A stretch of DNA of 64,000 bases from Adiantum capillus-veneris (GCA_014529385.2 CM043969.1:22758446-22822445); one strand, 5' to 3'; shown: positions 35,870-46,836, counted from the stretch's first letter. Numbers and translations are program-made. The notes: a model not told the origin generated them from the letters alone.

Positions 35870-37344
35870 CTCTCATTTATGCAAAGGCTTAACCCAATTA
35901 GTACTCCAATCATAAGGCATACCATGTTGAAGTGCAAGGTTGAACATATCACACATTCACTCATGGGTAAAATCTCCCGTCCATTTGATCATCTCCGGTT
36001 TGATACCTTAAAGATCTCCTGCTTTATGAGTGGCCATCTTTTCAAGCCCACCGCATACATCCTCAATAGTAAAAAAAGAGGGCATACATGGGAGTGAATC
36101 ATAAAATGGTATTTTTTCAGCATTTTCTTGCTCATATAATTGCCTACAATGTGTGCACATATTCACAAGACTCAAGTTACCAAAATTCTCAACCCGCTTG
36201 CCCCTGAAGTTTCTCCAAAATCTTCCACATGCATGTGCCTTTTCTTGGACATGAATTTTTTTTTGCTTTACTTCCCATCTTCTTCTGTTCTTTTGAATCA
36301 GTGCCTTGTATGTATGCAAATGACTTTGATAGTTGTCTTTGTCCATCGTTGCATTAAGCTTTATCAAGGACTTTCGAGTATCTTGAAATTCTTTATCAAA
36401 CCACCTTTTGCATGATCTATCTTTGATGATACCATGGAGATGCTTTATGGCAAAGCATTCTTCGGCACAAGAACAAATAACTTTCTTGAAAGCTTCCTAT
36501 TTAGTTTCCAATGGTACATCATATTGAAGCTTTGTCATCCATAATTTTTGCTCAACCATTTCAATGTACATTGGTGCCCGTTTGACATCCATACATAGTG
36601 ATAATTTCTCTTTCCTTTGGCTGAGATTATCATTCTTAGTTGCTTCTCCACATGAAAGATTAATACATAAGGTGCGATGGTCGAATTCCAGGGTCCATTG
36701 GCCAAACATAAAACTCTTTATGCGATACATGATGGCTTTGTAGAGTAGCATATAGTCAATCACAATGTCCCCATTATGTATCCTATATGTAAATCCATTC
36801 ATTCCACTCCACAAAGATACACCATTGGCAATGAGCATACCCGTGCTATTATACTAATGTGTAAAACTAACTTTCCATAGTGATCCAGATCTTCCCCATG
36901 CATTGAAGTACGATCATACAAGTGAACTTCCTCCAACTCCCTTGAAACGTATGGCATATCAAATTGTTGAGTATCATGCTGCAATGTTTTTGTGCGAGCA
37001 TTCATATCCCCAAATATAGTAACATCACTTTCACCTTTGAAATAAGCAATGTCCTCTTCTAAATCAAAAAATGGCTGATCTCTATCCATGCAAGCATAAA
37101 AGGGGGAGTCATGATGAAGAATGTAGCAATCGACTACAAAAATGGGTGCTCTTTTTGGTGTCATAATTTTCAGCCATACATAACGTTTGTACTTGTCATC
37201 TTTCAAGATTGATACAAAATCTTCCAATCCTTTCTTAACTATACATGGTACCTCTCCTTGTCCTCTTTGTTGCTTGAGATTCTTTGACCACATCAATGAA
37301 TGTACATTATAATCCTCTAAGCCATTAGTCCTTTGTGTTTCATG
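35870..37344 (-). pseudogene. LINE ORF2 endonuclease remainder and RT start
   Basis: Continues ETQRTNGLEDYNVHSLMW, IFVVDCYI, DVTIFGDMNARTKT (the catalytic GDxNAR motif) and, in other frames, GDIVIDYMLL and LEFDHRTLCI (the terminal xDH motif, here FDH where SDH is usual). Then MCTHCRQLYEQENAEKI and DVCGGLEKMATHKAGDL lead into EMIKWTGDF and MPYDWSTNWVKPLHK, the fingers region of LINE reverse transcriptase, where the element ends near 35850. Frame changes near 36830 and 36500 and stops after 36008 make it non-functional. Confidence 0.75.
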
Positions 37345-37356
37345 CACTACAAGAGG
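37345..37356 (+). repeat. Left TIR of CACTA element
   Basis: CACTACAAGAGG, preceded by TSD ATG at 37342-37344. Confidence 0.97.
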
Positions 37357-37365
37357 CTATTCATA

Positions 37366-37468
37366 TTAGCGACGCTCACATAGCGACGCTCAAAAAAACA
37401 AATTCACGGCGTCGCTATGAGCGTCGCAAATTTACAAGTAAACTTGCGACGCTCATAGCGACGCCGGT
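37366..37468. repeat. Left subterminal repeats of CACTA
   Basis: Copies of TAGCGACGCTC and its complement in both orientations (TTAGCGACGCT, ATAGCGACGCT, GGCGTCGCTATGAGCGTCGC, TTGCGACGCTCATAGCGACG). In En/Spm such motifs bind the TNPA protein; here that role is inferred. Confidence 0.92.
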
Positions 37469-37553
37469 TGGGCTAAAAAAAATAACAAAGAGCGCCCAAA
37501 AACTCAGATCTCAGATCTGAGTTTTTCGGCGCCCTCAAGCAAGGAGCAGGTAA

Positions 37554-37557
37554 CGCT

Positions 37558-37616
<59 letters not shown>

Positions 37617-37710
37617 CTCTCCATACACACACACACACACACACGAGGAGAGGAAGGAGAGCCAGGTATGCTCCTTCCCTCTCCTCACTCTCATGTTCCC
37701 TTCCCCTCTT

Positions 37711-37784
<74 letters not shown>

Positions 37785-37788
37785 TGTT

Positions 37789-37842
<54 letters not shown>

Positions 37843-38062
37843 TACAAACATAAACAAAAATGCACACACACATACATAAACAAAGAATGCACACACACAT
37901 TGAGAGAGGAAAAGAGAGAGAGAGCATGCATAAACAAAAAACGCACACATTGAGAGAGGAAAAGAGAGAGAGAACATGCATAAACAAAAAACGCACACAT
38001 TGAGAGAGGAAAAGAGAGAGAAAACATGCATAAACAAAAAAACACACACACATTGAGAGAGA
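37554..38062. repeat. CT, CA, GA microsatellites and a ~58-bp minisatellite
   Basis: CT tracts (about 37568-37610, 37715-37747), CA tracts, a GA tract (about 37793-37837), then about four units containing ACACATTGAGAGAGGAAAAG and CATGCATAAACAAAAAACGC from about 37862 to 38062. Open frames here (for example repeated FVYACSLSLFLSQ on the minus strand) are repeat translations. Confidence 0.9.
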
Positions 38063-38200
38063 AACTAATTTAACGTCGTAGGAAACTAATTAAAATTAAA
38101 AGACCTAAAGATCTAGCCGACGAGGAGTTGAACTCAAGACCTATTATTCAAGAGGGAAATGGCATAACCAATCTATCATACTTGGCATGGGTGATAGAAA
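38060..38200 (-). repeat. SINE-like element with tRNA-like head
   Basis: The minus strand reads TATGATAGATTGGTTATGCC (resembling a tRNA D-arm / A box), about 20 bp of anticodon-like sequence, then GGTCTTGAGTTCAACTCC (B box GTTCAACTC, matching GWTCRANNC), then the body seen in the 6868-6962 copy. No convincing folded tRNA could be drawn, so this is a tRNA-derived repeat candidate and not a tRNA gene. Confidence 0.45.
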
Positions 38201-38240
38201 TGTTATACCATTTATCTCTTTTTATTGGCACACACACGCG

Positions 38241-38447
38241 CACACACACAAGAAGAAGAGAGTTATAACGTCGTAGGATACTATCCTAAAAGACGTTAAA
38301 GATTAGGTTAGATGTAGACTTACGTTAAATTAGATTTAGGTTTATTTAAGTTAAATTAGATTAGATTTAGGTTTATTTTTAGTTAGATTTACGTTTATTT
38401 ACGCTAGATTTAGATTTACGTTATATTAGATTAGATTTAGGTATCCA
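38241..38447. repeat. Direct repeat, left copy (right copy 38941-39095)
   Basis: AGAAGAAGAGAGTT(A/T)TAACGTCGTAGGA..AGACGTTAAAGATTAGG followed by a TTAGATTTAGGTTTATTT-rich tract. The same arrangement is at 38941-39095, bracketing the HMA fragment. Each copy contains the near-palindrome TAACGTC...GACGTTA. Confidence 0.85.
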
Positions 38448-38449
38448 TA

Positions 38450-38806
38450 GACTGCGATGCCTGCATGAAGCGGGTGAAGAAAGCCCTCAATGGAATATAG
38501 GGTATTGCTGCCTTCACTCATGGTGGGCTTCGTCGATCCAAAAGTACTGGTGAAATGTCTTCAGAAGATAGGGAAGAAGGTGGATCTTCAGGGCGGCAAG
38601 AGTCACTACATCCCCGACAATGACCATCTAGACAACCTCTTGTCATTCAACAGCAACTTCAAAGTTAGTAACAAGAGCAAGAATGGTCCAAAGGGCCAAT
38701 TGCTGTCATCAGATGTGGATGGAGATGAGGCAGCGTCACCGCCGGAAGTTAACTCTCACATCTTTAGTGATGAGAATGCCAACTCTTGCCGAGTTATGTG
38801 AAAAAT
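38450..38806 (+). pseudogene. Captured heavy-metal-associated (HMA) domain gene fragment
   Basis: Starts CDACMKRVKKALNGI, the metal-binding CxxC loop and first helix of plant HMA-domain proteins; an in-frame TAG (38498-38500) follows, then a frame change, then VGFVDPKVLVKCLQKIGKKVDLQ, the 'VDPxxLxKKLxKxGKxxxL' half of the domain, and a hydrophilic tail. A splice-acceptor-like CATAG precedes the Cys codon, suggesting a genomic exon was taken up. HMA proteins bind Cu, Zn or Cd ions. It does not belong to the transposon machinery; flanking direct repeats bound it. Non-functional as it stands. Confidence 0.75.
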
Positions 38807-38932
38807 TATGTGTTAAATCAGTTTTAAGGTTCTTATAATCCCTGTTAGTTTAGTTCTTTGTTTTTAATATAACATAATTTACATTAGATTTAGATTTATG
38901 TTATATTAGATTAGACTTAGGTTTATTTAGGT

Positions 38933-38963
<31 letters not shown>

Positions 38964-39109
38964 AGAAGAAGAGAGTTTTAACGTCGTAGGAAACTATCCC
39001 AAAAGACGTTAAAGATTAGGTTAGATGTAGACTTACGTTAAATTAGATTTAGGTTTATTTTTAGTTAGATTTACGCTTATTTACGTTAGATCGAGTCCAT
39101 GCAAGAATT

Positions 39110-39460
39110 ACTTACGGTTTAGGGTTTAGAGTTAGACGAACAGTGAAAAGATCTACTGTGAAAAGATGTTAAGATGCTGTGAAGTGCTACAGCTAGAGAA
39201 GAGGCAAAGGGGTTTTGTCCACTACATGCAGTATCATGTAGACGTGGGTCTGTAGATTTCTTGTACCCACAAATATAGGTATTGACCAATAAAGACGAGA
39301 TTATAACCCGGTGGTTCTGATCTCCGTGCACCTCTAGACCGAGGTGTGCGGGGATTGGACATGACTAGAGAATGTGAGGTAGAGAGAGAGAGAGAGATAA
39401 GACGAAGAATGCCAATAGAATATTAAATTTGTTGTCCAGGTTATAAGATTTTTATCCTCA
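39110..39460. other. Non-coding, upstream of the TNP2-like gene
   Basis: Contains GGTTTAGGGTTTAGAG (too short to be telomeric repeats) and a GA run at 39380-39396. Probably the promoter/leader of the transposase gene, but no clear TATA box was found. Confidence 0.4.
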
Positions 39461-39462
39461 TT

Positions 39463-42001
39463 ATGAGTAGTGACGAGGATGTGGGACCGTCCAACCGAAA
39501 CACCTATCTCTCAACGAGGGTCTTATGTCCTTGTAATCAATGCAAGCATGCTGTGCGACGGAGAAGACGTGTTTCTTTGCAGCACGTTCGCGAATTTGGC
39601 GAGTTCGATCCATCTATTATAGATCGAGTTGTTGCCAATTATAACTCGTCGGACTCTGACGCTGGCCAACAAGCAGCAATCTTGCAACCCAATAGACGTG
39701 TTCGCAGGCGCTTTGGTCAAGCAGCATATGTGAGGCCACAAGATGTAGCCTCTGACAGCTCGGGGGATGATCATGCAGAGCACATTCCCAACGAGGCAAT
39801 GTTTGAGCCCGAGATTGATGAAATGATCGAGACGATCATGGATTCAGAAAGGCTTATCTATGATGATATGAAAAGTGAAGCCGATACGCCATTGTATAAT
39901 GGAGCACGTATGTTTAGATTGAAAGCACTCCTGGTTCTTCTCAACATGGAGGCAAAGTTTGGATGGAGTGACACTAGTGTCACAACGCTTTTCAGGTGAT
40001 CTATTACAATTAGTTTACTTTAATAAAACTCTAAATGTATAATGATCTGATAGATTTTTACACGACTGTATCGTATTTTTATGTTGTGTAGATTGATTAA
40101 AGAGCACATACTACCAGCTGACAATGTGATGCCAGATTCCCGAGATGAAGCAAGAAAGATTTTGCGAAACTTGGGGATGGATTACAATTCTATCCACGCT
40201 TGTCCTAATGACTGCATTCTTTTCAGAGGGGAATACATAGACATGGAGAAGTGTCCGAAATGTGATTCCGAAAGATATCGAGTAGATCTCCACGAGACAA
40301 AAATTCCACAAAAGGTTTTGCGACATTTTCCTCTGCTTCCTCGCATCAAGCATTTCTTCGAATGTAAGTCCATGGCCGCCCTAGCATCATGGCATGAGGA
40401 GAATAAATCTTCGGATGGTGTGCTACGAATTCCTGCAGATTGCGTAGCCTGAAACACAATCCACAAACTTGCAAAGCTGGTGCAATGGATCTCACAAAAG
40501 GAGATCAACGTAGACTCCATACCATTCGCCAAACTAAATGTTGCGGAGCTTGTGTGCATGTTTGAGAAACATTTTCCTACTACCATGCTAACCATTCAGG
40601 TGCATCTTCTTGTTCACATAGTTGATGAGGTGGAAATAGCTGGCACAATTCATTCTAGATGGATGTTCTTATTAGAACGTTTCATGAAAACGCTTAAGGA
40701 ATATGTGTGTCAAAAGGCACGTCCGGAGGGTAGCATGGCAGAAGGTTGGTTGGTATCAGAGTCCCTAGTGTACATTGGAGAGTGGCTAGACGGATTTGAT
40801 AAAGCCCGGGACACGCTATGGCGAACCATAGATGATGAGCGCATATCTGGGATTGTCATGTGCAATCTCGCTGTTGAGAAGAAGATGACGGAAGATCTAG
40901 AGGCTAAAATTAACCGATTTTGCATGCTTCACAATCCAGTGATGCAAAAGTGGATTTCACAATATGAGGATGCAAAGCAAGAGCGACAAAGGGCACGAAT
41001 CGAGTGGAGACGGGGAAGACGACCACCGATGCACTATCCGACGGGTTTGGAGAGCCTACCAACATTCATGAGCTTAAGATGGTTGCACAACCAATTGAAA
41101 AGCGCACAACAATGCGGTGACGAAGTGACTGAGGAAGAGTGGGAGTACTCTCGGGGTTGCGCGACTAAGGTAAGTTGCAATGTACGACTAGCTAGTGACT
41201 TTATTTCTAAACGTTTGAACGGCCACTCATAATCTTTGTTCGTTGTAGTATAAGTCATACACAGTAGCATGGTGTAAAGGTCAACATTTTAGGGTGGAAT
41301 GGATCGACAAAAAGCGTTTTACTCAAGATTGTGGAATCATGGCAAAATTTGAACAGTCCAGTCGACGACGTTCCTCTGATGCAGATCCTGTGGTGGCGGA
41401 ACTCACTTACTTCGGCACTCTACAAGAGATTTTGAGGATCGATTACAGAGGATTTTTTGTCGACTTGTTCGACGTGCAATGGTTCAAGATAATCATGGAG
41501 GGTCGCAACGCTACTGTGCGTAGAGGAGAGTCTGGTTTTCTTGAGGTGGATTCTACTAAGAAATGGACTGACCTAAGAGACACTTTCGTACTACCCAAGC
41601 ATTGTGAACAAGTAAGTATGTAAATAGTTAACATCCCCCTTTTACAAGTTATGTGCTTGAAAGCTCTCATGTAAGTTATGTGGCTCTGGCAGGTAATATT
41701 TCATCCTACAAAGTCTACATCAAACTGGTGGTACGTCATAGAGGTAGCCCCTTGTAGTGCAAGGACGTATGAAGGCTACCATGTGCCAATCACAACGGCA
41801 TCAATGGAGGAGATCAGAGAAGATGCTCAATCAGAAGCCGCTGCGGTGGTGCCAGACGAGCATCAAGATGCTACTACTCTATATGGGGTGCATGTAGAGG
41901 AGCTACAAAATGAAACAGAGGATATGTGTTTAAGCGGAGAGCTCTATATAGATATAGGAAGTTATGCTGAGTTATGCGAGGATGAGAGAGAGATCTCTTA
42001 A
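39463..42001 (+). pseudogene. TNP2-like CACTA transposase, central region missing
   Basis: Inferred exons: 39463-39995, 40092-41169, 41249-41611, 41693-42001, with GT..AG borders and consistent phases. Exon 1 begins MSSDEDVGPSNRNTYLS and ends before LFR; exon 2 gives SIHACPNDCILFRGEYIDME, a CPKC zinc-like pair and PADCVA; then a TGA (40450-40452, a Trp position in the family) and directly QEINVDSIPFAKL-type DUF4218 sequence (VHLLVHIVDEVEIAGTIHSR, PEGSMAEGWLV). Exon 3 has TYFGTLQEILRIDYRGFF and VDLFDVQWFK (DUF4216). In full-length TNP2 the catalytic Transposase_21 core lies between PADS.AW and DUF4218; here it is deleted. With the stop, the protein cannot be an active transposase. Confidence 0.85.
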
Positions 42002-42736
42002 AGCCACAAATATTGTATTTGAACAATTTTGCTCCGTGTTGTAAAAGCTCTGGCTCTCTAAGTACCTTCCATGGTGTATAACGCTCTTTTCTACTCGCGC
42101 TCACATCTTTTGATTGAAAATTCTGAGTTTTCGACTTGCCTCTTCTATCACTCAATTCATTGCGTCATTGTATTTATATGCGTCATTACGTCATTGTATT
42201 TAATGGTCTTTGCGTCATTGTCTACTCTATTCATTCAATATTAAGTTTAAATATTCGTGTGTTTAATGCAGGTATGGATGATGAGGAGTTTCTTTCTTCT
42301 TTGTCACCGCAGTAGAGACAGTGGTACGTGGAGCGTCATCGCTTTGGCGCATCATCGCGTGTTCCTACTCCATCCGCATCTCCCTCTCTTTCGGAGCATT
42401 CGGCGCGCTCCGAAGCTTCGGTGTCGACGAGACGATCTTCACACTCGTTTAGACACCGGCGCTCTAGTGGTGGTGAGGCGGTCCAGGGCGGGCAATAAGA
42501 GAGGCGACCTCTAAACAGCCCTCAAGGCTCCCGTGCTGCTCAATTGGGCTGGGGCACAACACAACACAAACCAAAACAACAAACCCACAGCCAAATCCCA
42601 ACTACACAAGGGGCACCACCTAGTTTAAGAGCGAACTAGGACGCAAAAGAGGAGAATCGTTAGAGCAACCCACAAACAAGCAAGGAATTTTACACTAACC
42701 TTAACACCAATGGAACACTCTCACACACTAAAACAC

Positions 42737-42738
<2 letters not shown>

Positions 42739-42814
<76 letters not shown>
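42739..42814. repeat. (GA)n microsatellite in the solo LTR
   Basis: About 76 bp of pure GA; in LTR orientation it is a CT tract about 100 bp before the conserved GGTGGTGCCCC block. Confidence 0.97.
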
Positions 42815-42817
<3 letters not shown>

Positions 42818-43314
42818 TGTACAACTTAGCTTCAACTTTATATTTTGCACAAAAAGGAACTTAGAGCTTGCGGAATCAAGTGACCAGATTTGGTTATAGC
42901 ATCACTAGCACATTGTCTTAGGGTTATGGGAGCCCTCTCACCATCCACCCTCTTACAATGGTAGCCAAACAATAGCCAATGAATCACAAGCAACAAAACA
43001 ACAACCTTCAATGAAACAAGTCACCTTATGAAGCTGAATGAGTTTGCCCTGCCAAATTGGAGGAGAAGCGTGAGCCTTTGGACATGAATTGCACCCACAA
43101 CTACCAATTCATTGATGTTGGGGTAGATACAACAATGGTAGGAAGAATATCTTCTACTCGCACTCACTCAAACTAGCTCAAGCTTTTCTATGCACCAAGG
43201 TGATGGTGTATAGAAAGCTTACTCTCTCTTTACAACCAAGATAGAACTGGCGTGTGATACGCTCAATCTAGTGTGCAATGGTATAGTGATTTCTTTTACA
43301 AGGAGGAATGGGTT

Positions 43315-43324
43315 CTATTTATAG
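43315..43324 (-). promoter_or_regulatory. TATA box of the solo LTR
   Basis: CTATAAATAG on the minus strand, about 850 bp before the LTR 3' end, in line with the TATA positions of elements A and B. Confidence 0.6.
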
Positions 43325-46209
43325 GTTTTAGAAGCCTTGATTAGGATTAAGCCTAATCAATTTTATTAGGAAAGATCAAGGATTATGAATTTTTATGAAT
43401 TTCAAATGAGAATGGGGTCTCTCTTTTCTCTTGAGTCACATGGATGTGGGCTCAAGTAAGAGAATTATTGATGTGGTGAAAGGAGAGAAACTTCCATGGG
43501 AGTGAGTGAATTTGGTTTACTTGTGCGGTTGCATTTTTACAAGAGAAGTTAGTTGTTAGTGGTAATAATCACTAGAATTGTTAGTGATACATTTACAATG
43601 GGTAGGATGAGTTGATTTGATGAAGGAAGAGGGGTGAATTAAAAGAGAATCATTGAGATGGTAAAGTTTTTAAGAAGCTTGAACTCACCCTTGTGTAGAT
43701 TGTGGAAAAAATGACCGCTGGTCTTCTTCTTCTTCTTCGTTTCTTTACACCGCCGCCACGGTTGACCACCACGATGAAAAGAGGATTTGTTGATGAAAAA
43801 TCCTGAATTTGCAAAAGTTATCATGGTTAAGATGCTGAATTTTAGATATTTTTAGGAGAGGTAAATGAAATTGTAACATAGAAGCAATAGAGAGAGACAT
43901 GGAGAGGGTGTATATATGTAGAGGTTCATAAAAGAACTATAGGGATGAGAGAGAAGGGTAATGGTGAAGAGGGTGGGAGAAGCCATGGAAATTTCATATT
44001 TGAGTGAGAGAAGGAGAGGGAGGGATGTGTAAGAGTGAATAGGTGTGTGGAAGGGTGAGAGAAGACTAAGGGCTACTTGTGAGAAAAGTGGGCAGACTGG
44101 GGTCCACTCAAAAAATCATAGCTCACCACTGGTAGCTTCAAAAATCATGAAAAAATTTGAGGTGATTATTCAGAGCGTGGGCTACATTTTCTCTTTTGAC
44201 CATCGCTCCAAATTTGGAGTGGAGATAGGTTCCAAAATTCTCACCAAAAAGCCTGTTTTTATGCCTGCAAAAGTTTTTTAGTGGCCCCCTCCTTTGTTGA
44301 ATTTGTACAATGCATCCAAGAGTGAGCCCCTCCTTTGTCATATTATAATACAAAGCATCCAAGTTGCCCTTGACCCATGCATGGAGGAGGATTATTGGTG
44401 AATAAAGAAATATATACATGGTGGGACTAGTGTATGGACTATTCATGGACTTTAGCTCAATGAGCACATGGAGTTAGAATAATGAGTAAAAAAATAATAA
44501 TAAAAATATGGAGGAGTTATGGATATGGAAAGATATTGGAATCATATGATATGGTCCCTCCTTGAATTATTTTGGGTGAAAGAGGAAAAGGTATGTTAGT
44601 AAATAATATAATAAATATAACCAATGAGTAGAAATCAATTTTTTGTTTTCACGAGGGTGAAGGTGAAAATGTGGGAGTGATTTGTATAAAGGAAAAATAT
44701 GAGGTTAGAGTATGTACATATTGGCAAAAAATATAATTATGGTGTAAGAGGATGAAAGAAGGTGTACATAGGTTTAATAAAACACACACCTAAGTAGAAA
44801 TATTTAAATAAAATACCAAAATAATTATAAAAAATCCTTATATTTAGGCCATATATACAATGAAATATTTACACACAAAGAGGCCATAATATACTTTTAT
44901 TTTTTTATTTTTTTGGCTCAACTAGCCCAGTGACTAGCTAGCTGAAGGTTTTTAAGGAGATATAGAAAAAGTCCCGTAACTCACACACACCTATGTAGAG
45001 TGAAATGGTAGGGATAGCCATAGTGTTTGGGTGAATTTGGTAGGGTGAGGTAGCTTACTATGGCAATTATGGAAAGCCAAAAAATGGCTATCAGTGGCGG
45101 TGGCGGTTGTTGTGGGGATTCCGCCGCCGATGCCTCCACACCGCCTCGTGTTCGACGAGGCTCTTTACCCTCCCCTTCTTTGCCCGCCCCCACACCAGCC
45201 ACAGCATCTCCATCTACGCCAGGTTTCGCGCGGCTGACTGTTCCTAGCAGCTTCACACCTCTACCTACTCCGCCAGGAGCCACCCCACTCGACACTCCTC
45301 GCTTGGGGGCCCAGACGCCGGTGGAGACACCTGACGTCCGTACCCCCATCGACACGCCGCTAGAGACCCCTGCCGGGACACCCAGGTTCACGCGTCACCG
45401 GCCAGAGGGCTTGCCTTACTCCGTCGACTTCAGCGGCGGCATCATCATGGATGATGACGGCAAGAAGGTGATCTCGTGCATGCGTGGTCTTTGCTCTCAG
45501 CTGTTTAGACACTACATACTAAACAAATGGAGTGAAGTACCAAGTGATTTAAAAGCCACAGTCATCAGCATACTTCATGATGAGTTTCCCATTCCAACAC
45601 GGGATCAGCGCTTCAATGAAGACCAGATGAAGATTCGAATGCACGAATACTGCAAACACAAGCGTTCCGAAGTGCAAAAAGCAATGAAGCATGGGTGGAA
45701 CAGGCCAAATTGGCTGGCCAAAGAAGATTGGAAGAATGCGAAGAAAGTAGCGCGCGCGAATCCCGACAAGTGGAAGCAACAAAAGGATGCAGCCAGAGCG
45801 GGAGTAGAGGCAGGGAGCTCGCACCACTTGGGGAGCGGTGGATGGGCATCATTTGAGGCCGATTTTGTAAGTGTTTTCGCATTGCTCTTTATGTTCGATA
45901 GTTTAGGGTTTATGAGTTTTTTAATTCTAACATAATGAAATCTTTGTATGTTTTGACAGTGGTCGATGACAGGACGTGATCCCACACCGTACGAGCGCGA
46001 GTACGCAAGTAGGAAGGGCTTAAACGCCCTGATGGACATTCTCAGTTCTCGCGGCGGCATGGTTAGTATTAAGGTTTACTCTTTTCTATTTTTTGTATTG
46101 TTTTATAAATGTCGTTATATGTTTATACTTACTGAAAGCTGTCTTATTGTCTTTTTTTGCAGAATCCAACAGATACGCCGCTTGGACGTAATGAGACGTC
46201 TGACTAGAC

Positions 46210-46575
46210 GACGTCAGTTTAGCCGTAGCTAGAAAGCATTAGTTTAGGGTTTCTCATAGCTTATGTATCATGAGACAGATTTTAAACGTCTTTTTGAACC
46301 ATGTATATTATTACATTTGTCAACGCAGTTCATTTTGCCAATCAATTCTTTATGCCTATGATGTTGTACAATTGTCATTATTACATTTTCCAATCAATTC
46401 ATTTTGCCTATGATGTGTACAATTGTCAATTTTACGCTTGTCAATTTTGCAAACAATGCGTCTTGTGGGTGACTATTTTGGGTCTATTATCTACCCTTGC
46501 ACTTTTTTAAAAAAGTGAATCAAGTACAATATGGTTGATGGGTGGCAGGGCATTCAATGCCCTGTCACCAAAAAA
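46210..46575. other. 3' flank of tnpA-like gene, no further gene
   Basis: AT-rich with imperfect repeats of TTTTGCCAATCAATTC and GCCTATGATGTTGTACAATTG (46325-46450). Likely the 3' UTR and terminator region of the CACTA genes. Confidence 0.45.
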
Positions 46576-46577
46576 AT

Positions 46578-46775
46578 TTCTCTCGGGCGTCGCTATAACC
46601 GTCGCTATTTATGGCTCTGTAGCGTCGCTATGAGCGTTGCTATAGACTTCTGTGTAAACGTCGCTATAACCGTCGCTATGAGCGTCGCTATATTGCGACG
46701 CCTATAGCGACGCATATAGCGACGCTCTCGTAGCGACGCTATTAGCGACGGTTTTAGCGATGCCGGGGGTTATAA
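46578..46775. repeat. Right subterminal repeats of CACTA
   Basis: More than ten copies of GCGTCGCTAT / ATAGCGACGC in both orientations, denser than at the left end. Confidence 0.93.
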
Positions 46776-46821
46776 AAGCCCAGTGTATTTCCATCGCTAA
46801 CAGCGTCACAAGAGCACACAA

Positions 46822-46833
46822 CCTCTTGTAGTG
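46822..46833 (-). repeat. Right TIR of CACTA element
   Basis: CCTCTTGTAGTG, the exact inverse complement of the left TIR, followed by TSD ATG at 46834-46836. Confidence 0.97.
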
Positions 46834-46836
46834 ATG

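Larger units (their letters stand above)
42471..45093 (-). mobile_element. Solo LTR of a Ty3/Tat-like element
   Basis: 2,623 bp on the minus strand, from TGATAGCC (45093) to CTCACCA (42471), with the 4-bp target duplication GTGG at 42467-42470 and 45094-45097. It carries a TATA box on the minus strand, a long microsatellite in the transcribed half, and the U5 block GCGTCCTAG..ACTAGGTGGTGCCCC (42604-42642 on the minus strand) also seen in elements A and B. No internal region or second LTR: the usual product of LTR-LTR recombination. Confidence 0.85.
42274..46207 (+). pseudogene. tnpA-like gene (Transposase_24 type), split by a solo LTR
   Basis: Begins MDDEEFLSSLSPQ at 42274, preceded by acceptor-like TTTAATGCAG; a TAG replaces a Gln-type codon at 42313-42315. 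Coding runs to 42470, is interrupted by the LTR, resumes at 45098 in frame (dropping one GTGG copy) to 45866, then exons 45960-46061 and 46163-46207 with GT..AG borders and phase 0. The Pro/Thr-rich middle has repeated TPxxTP units; the C-terminal part (NKWSEVPSDLKATVISIL, RPNWLAKEDWKNAKKVAR, SSHHLGSGGWASF) matches the plant Transposase_24 pattern. In En/Spm, TNPA binds subterminal repeats and shares a transcription unit with the transposase; that role is inferred here. Confidence 0.8.
37345..46833 (+). mobile_element. CACTA (En/Spm-type) DNA transposon, 9,489 bp
   Basis: Terminal inverted repeats CACTACAAGAGG (37345-37356) and CCTCTTGTAGTG (46822-46833) are perfect over 12 bp; the 3-bp target duplication ATG is at 37342-37344 and 46834-46836. 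Both ends are packed with GCGACGC/GCGTCGC subterminal motifs. Inside, plus strand: microsatellites, an HMA-gene fragment, a TNP2-like gene and a tnpA-like gene; a solo LTR sits inside the latter. CACTA transposons move by cut and paste; this copy lacks an intact transposase. Confidence 0.97.

Noticed and set aside
38060-38200. tRNA gene
   Set aside because: A and B box-like elements exist, but acceptor and anticodon stems do not pair; treated as a SINE-like repeat.
39104-39130. Telomere-like GGTTTAGGGTTTAG
   Set aside because: Only about two units; too short for an interstitial telomere and common in plant intergenic DNA.
44981-45391. Minus-strand frame of Gly/Val/Ser repeats (GVSTGV)
   Set aside because: Antisense of the Thr/Pro repeats of the tnpA-like gene on the plus strand.
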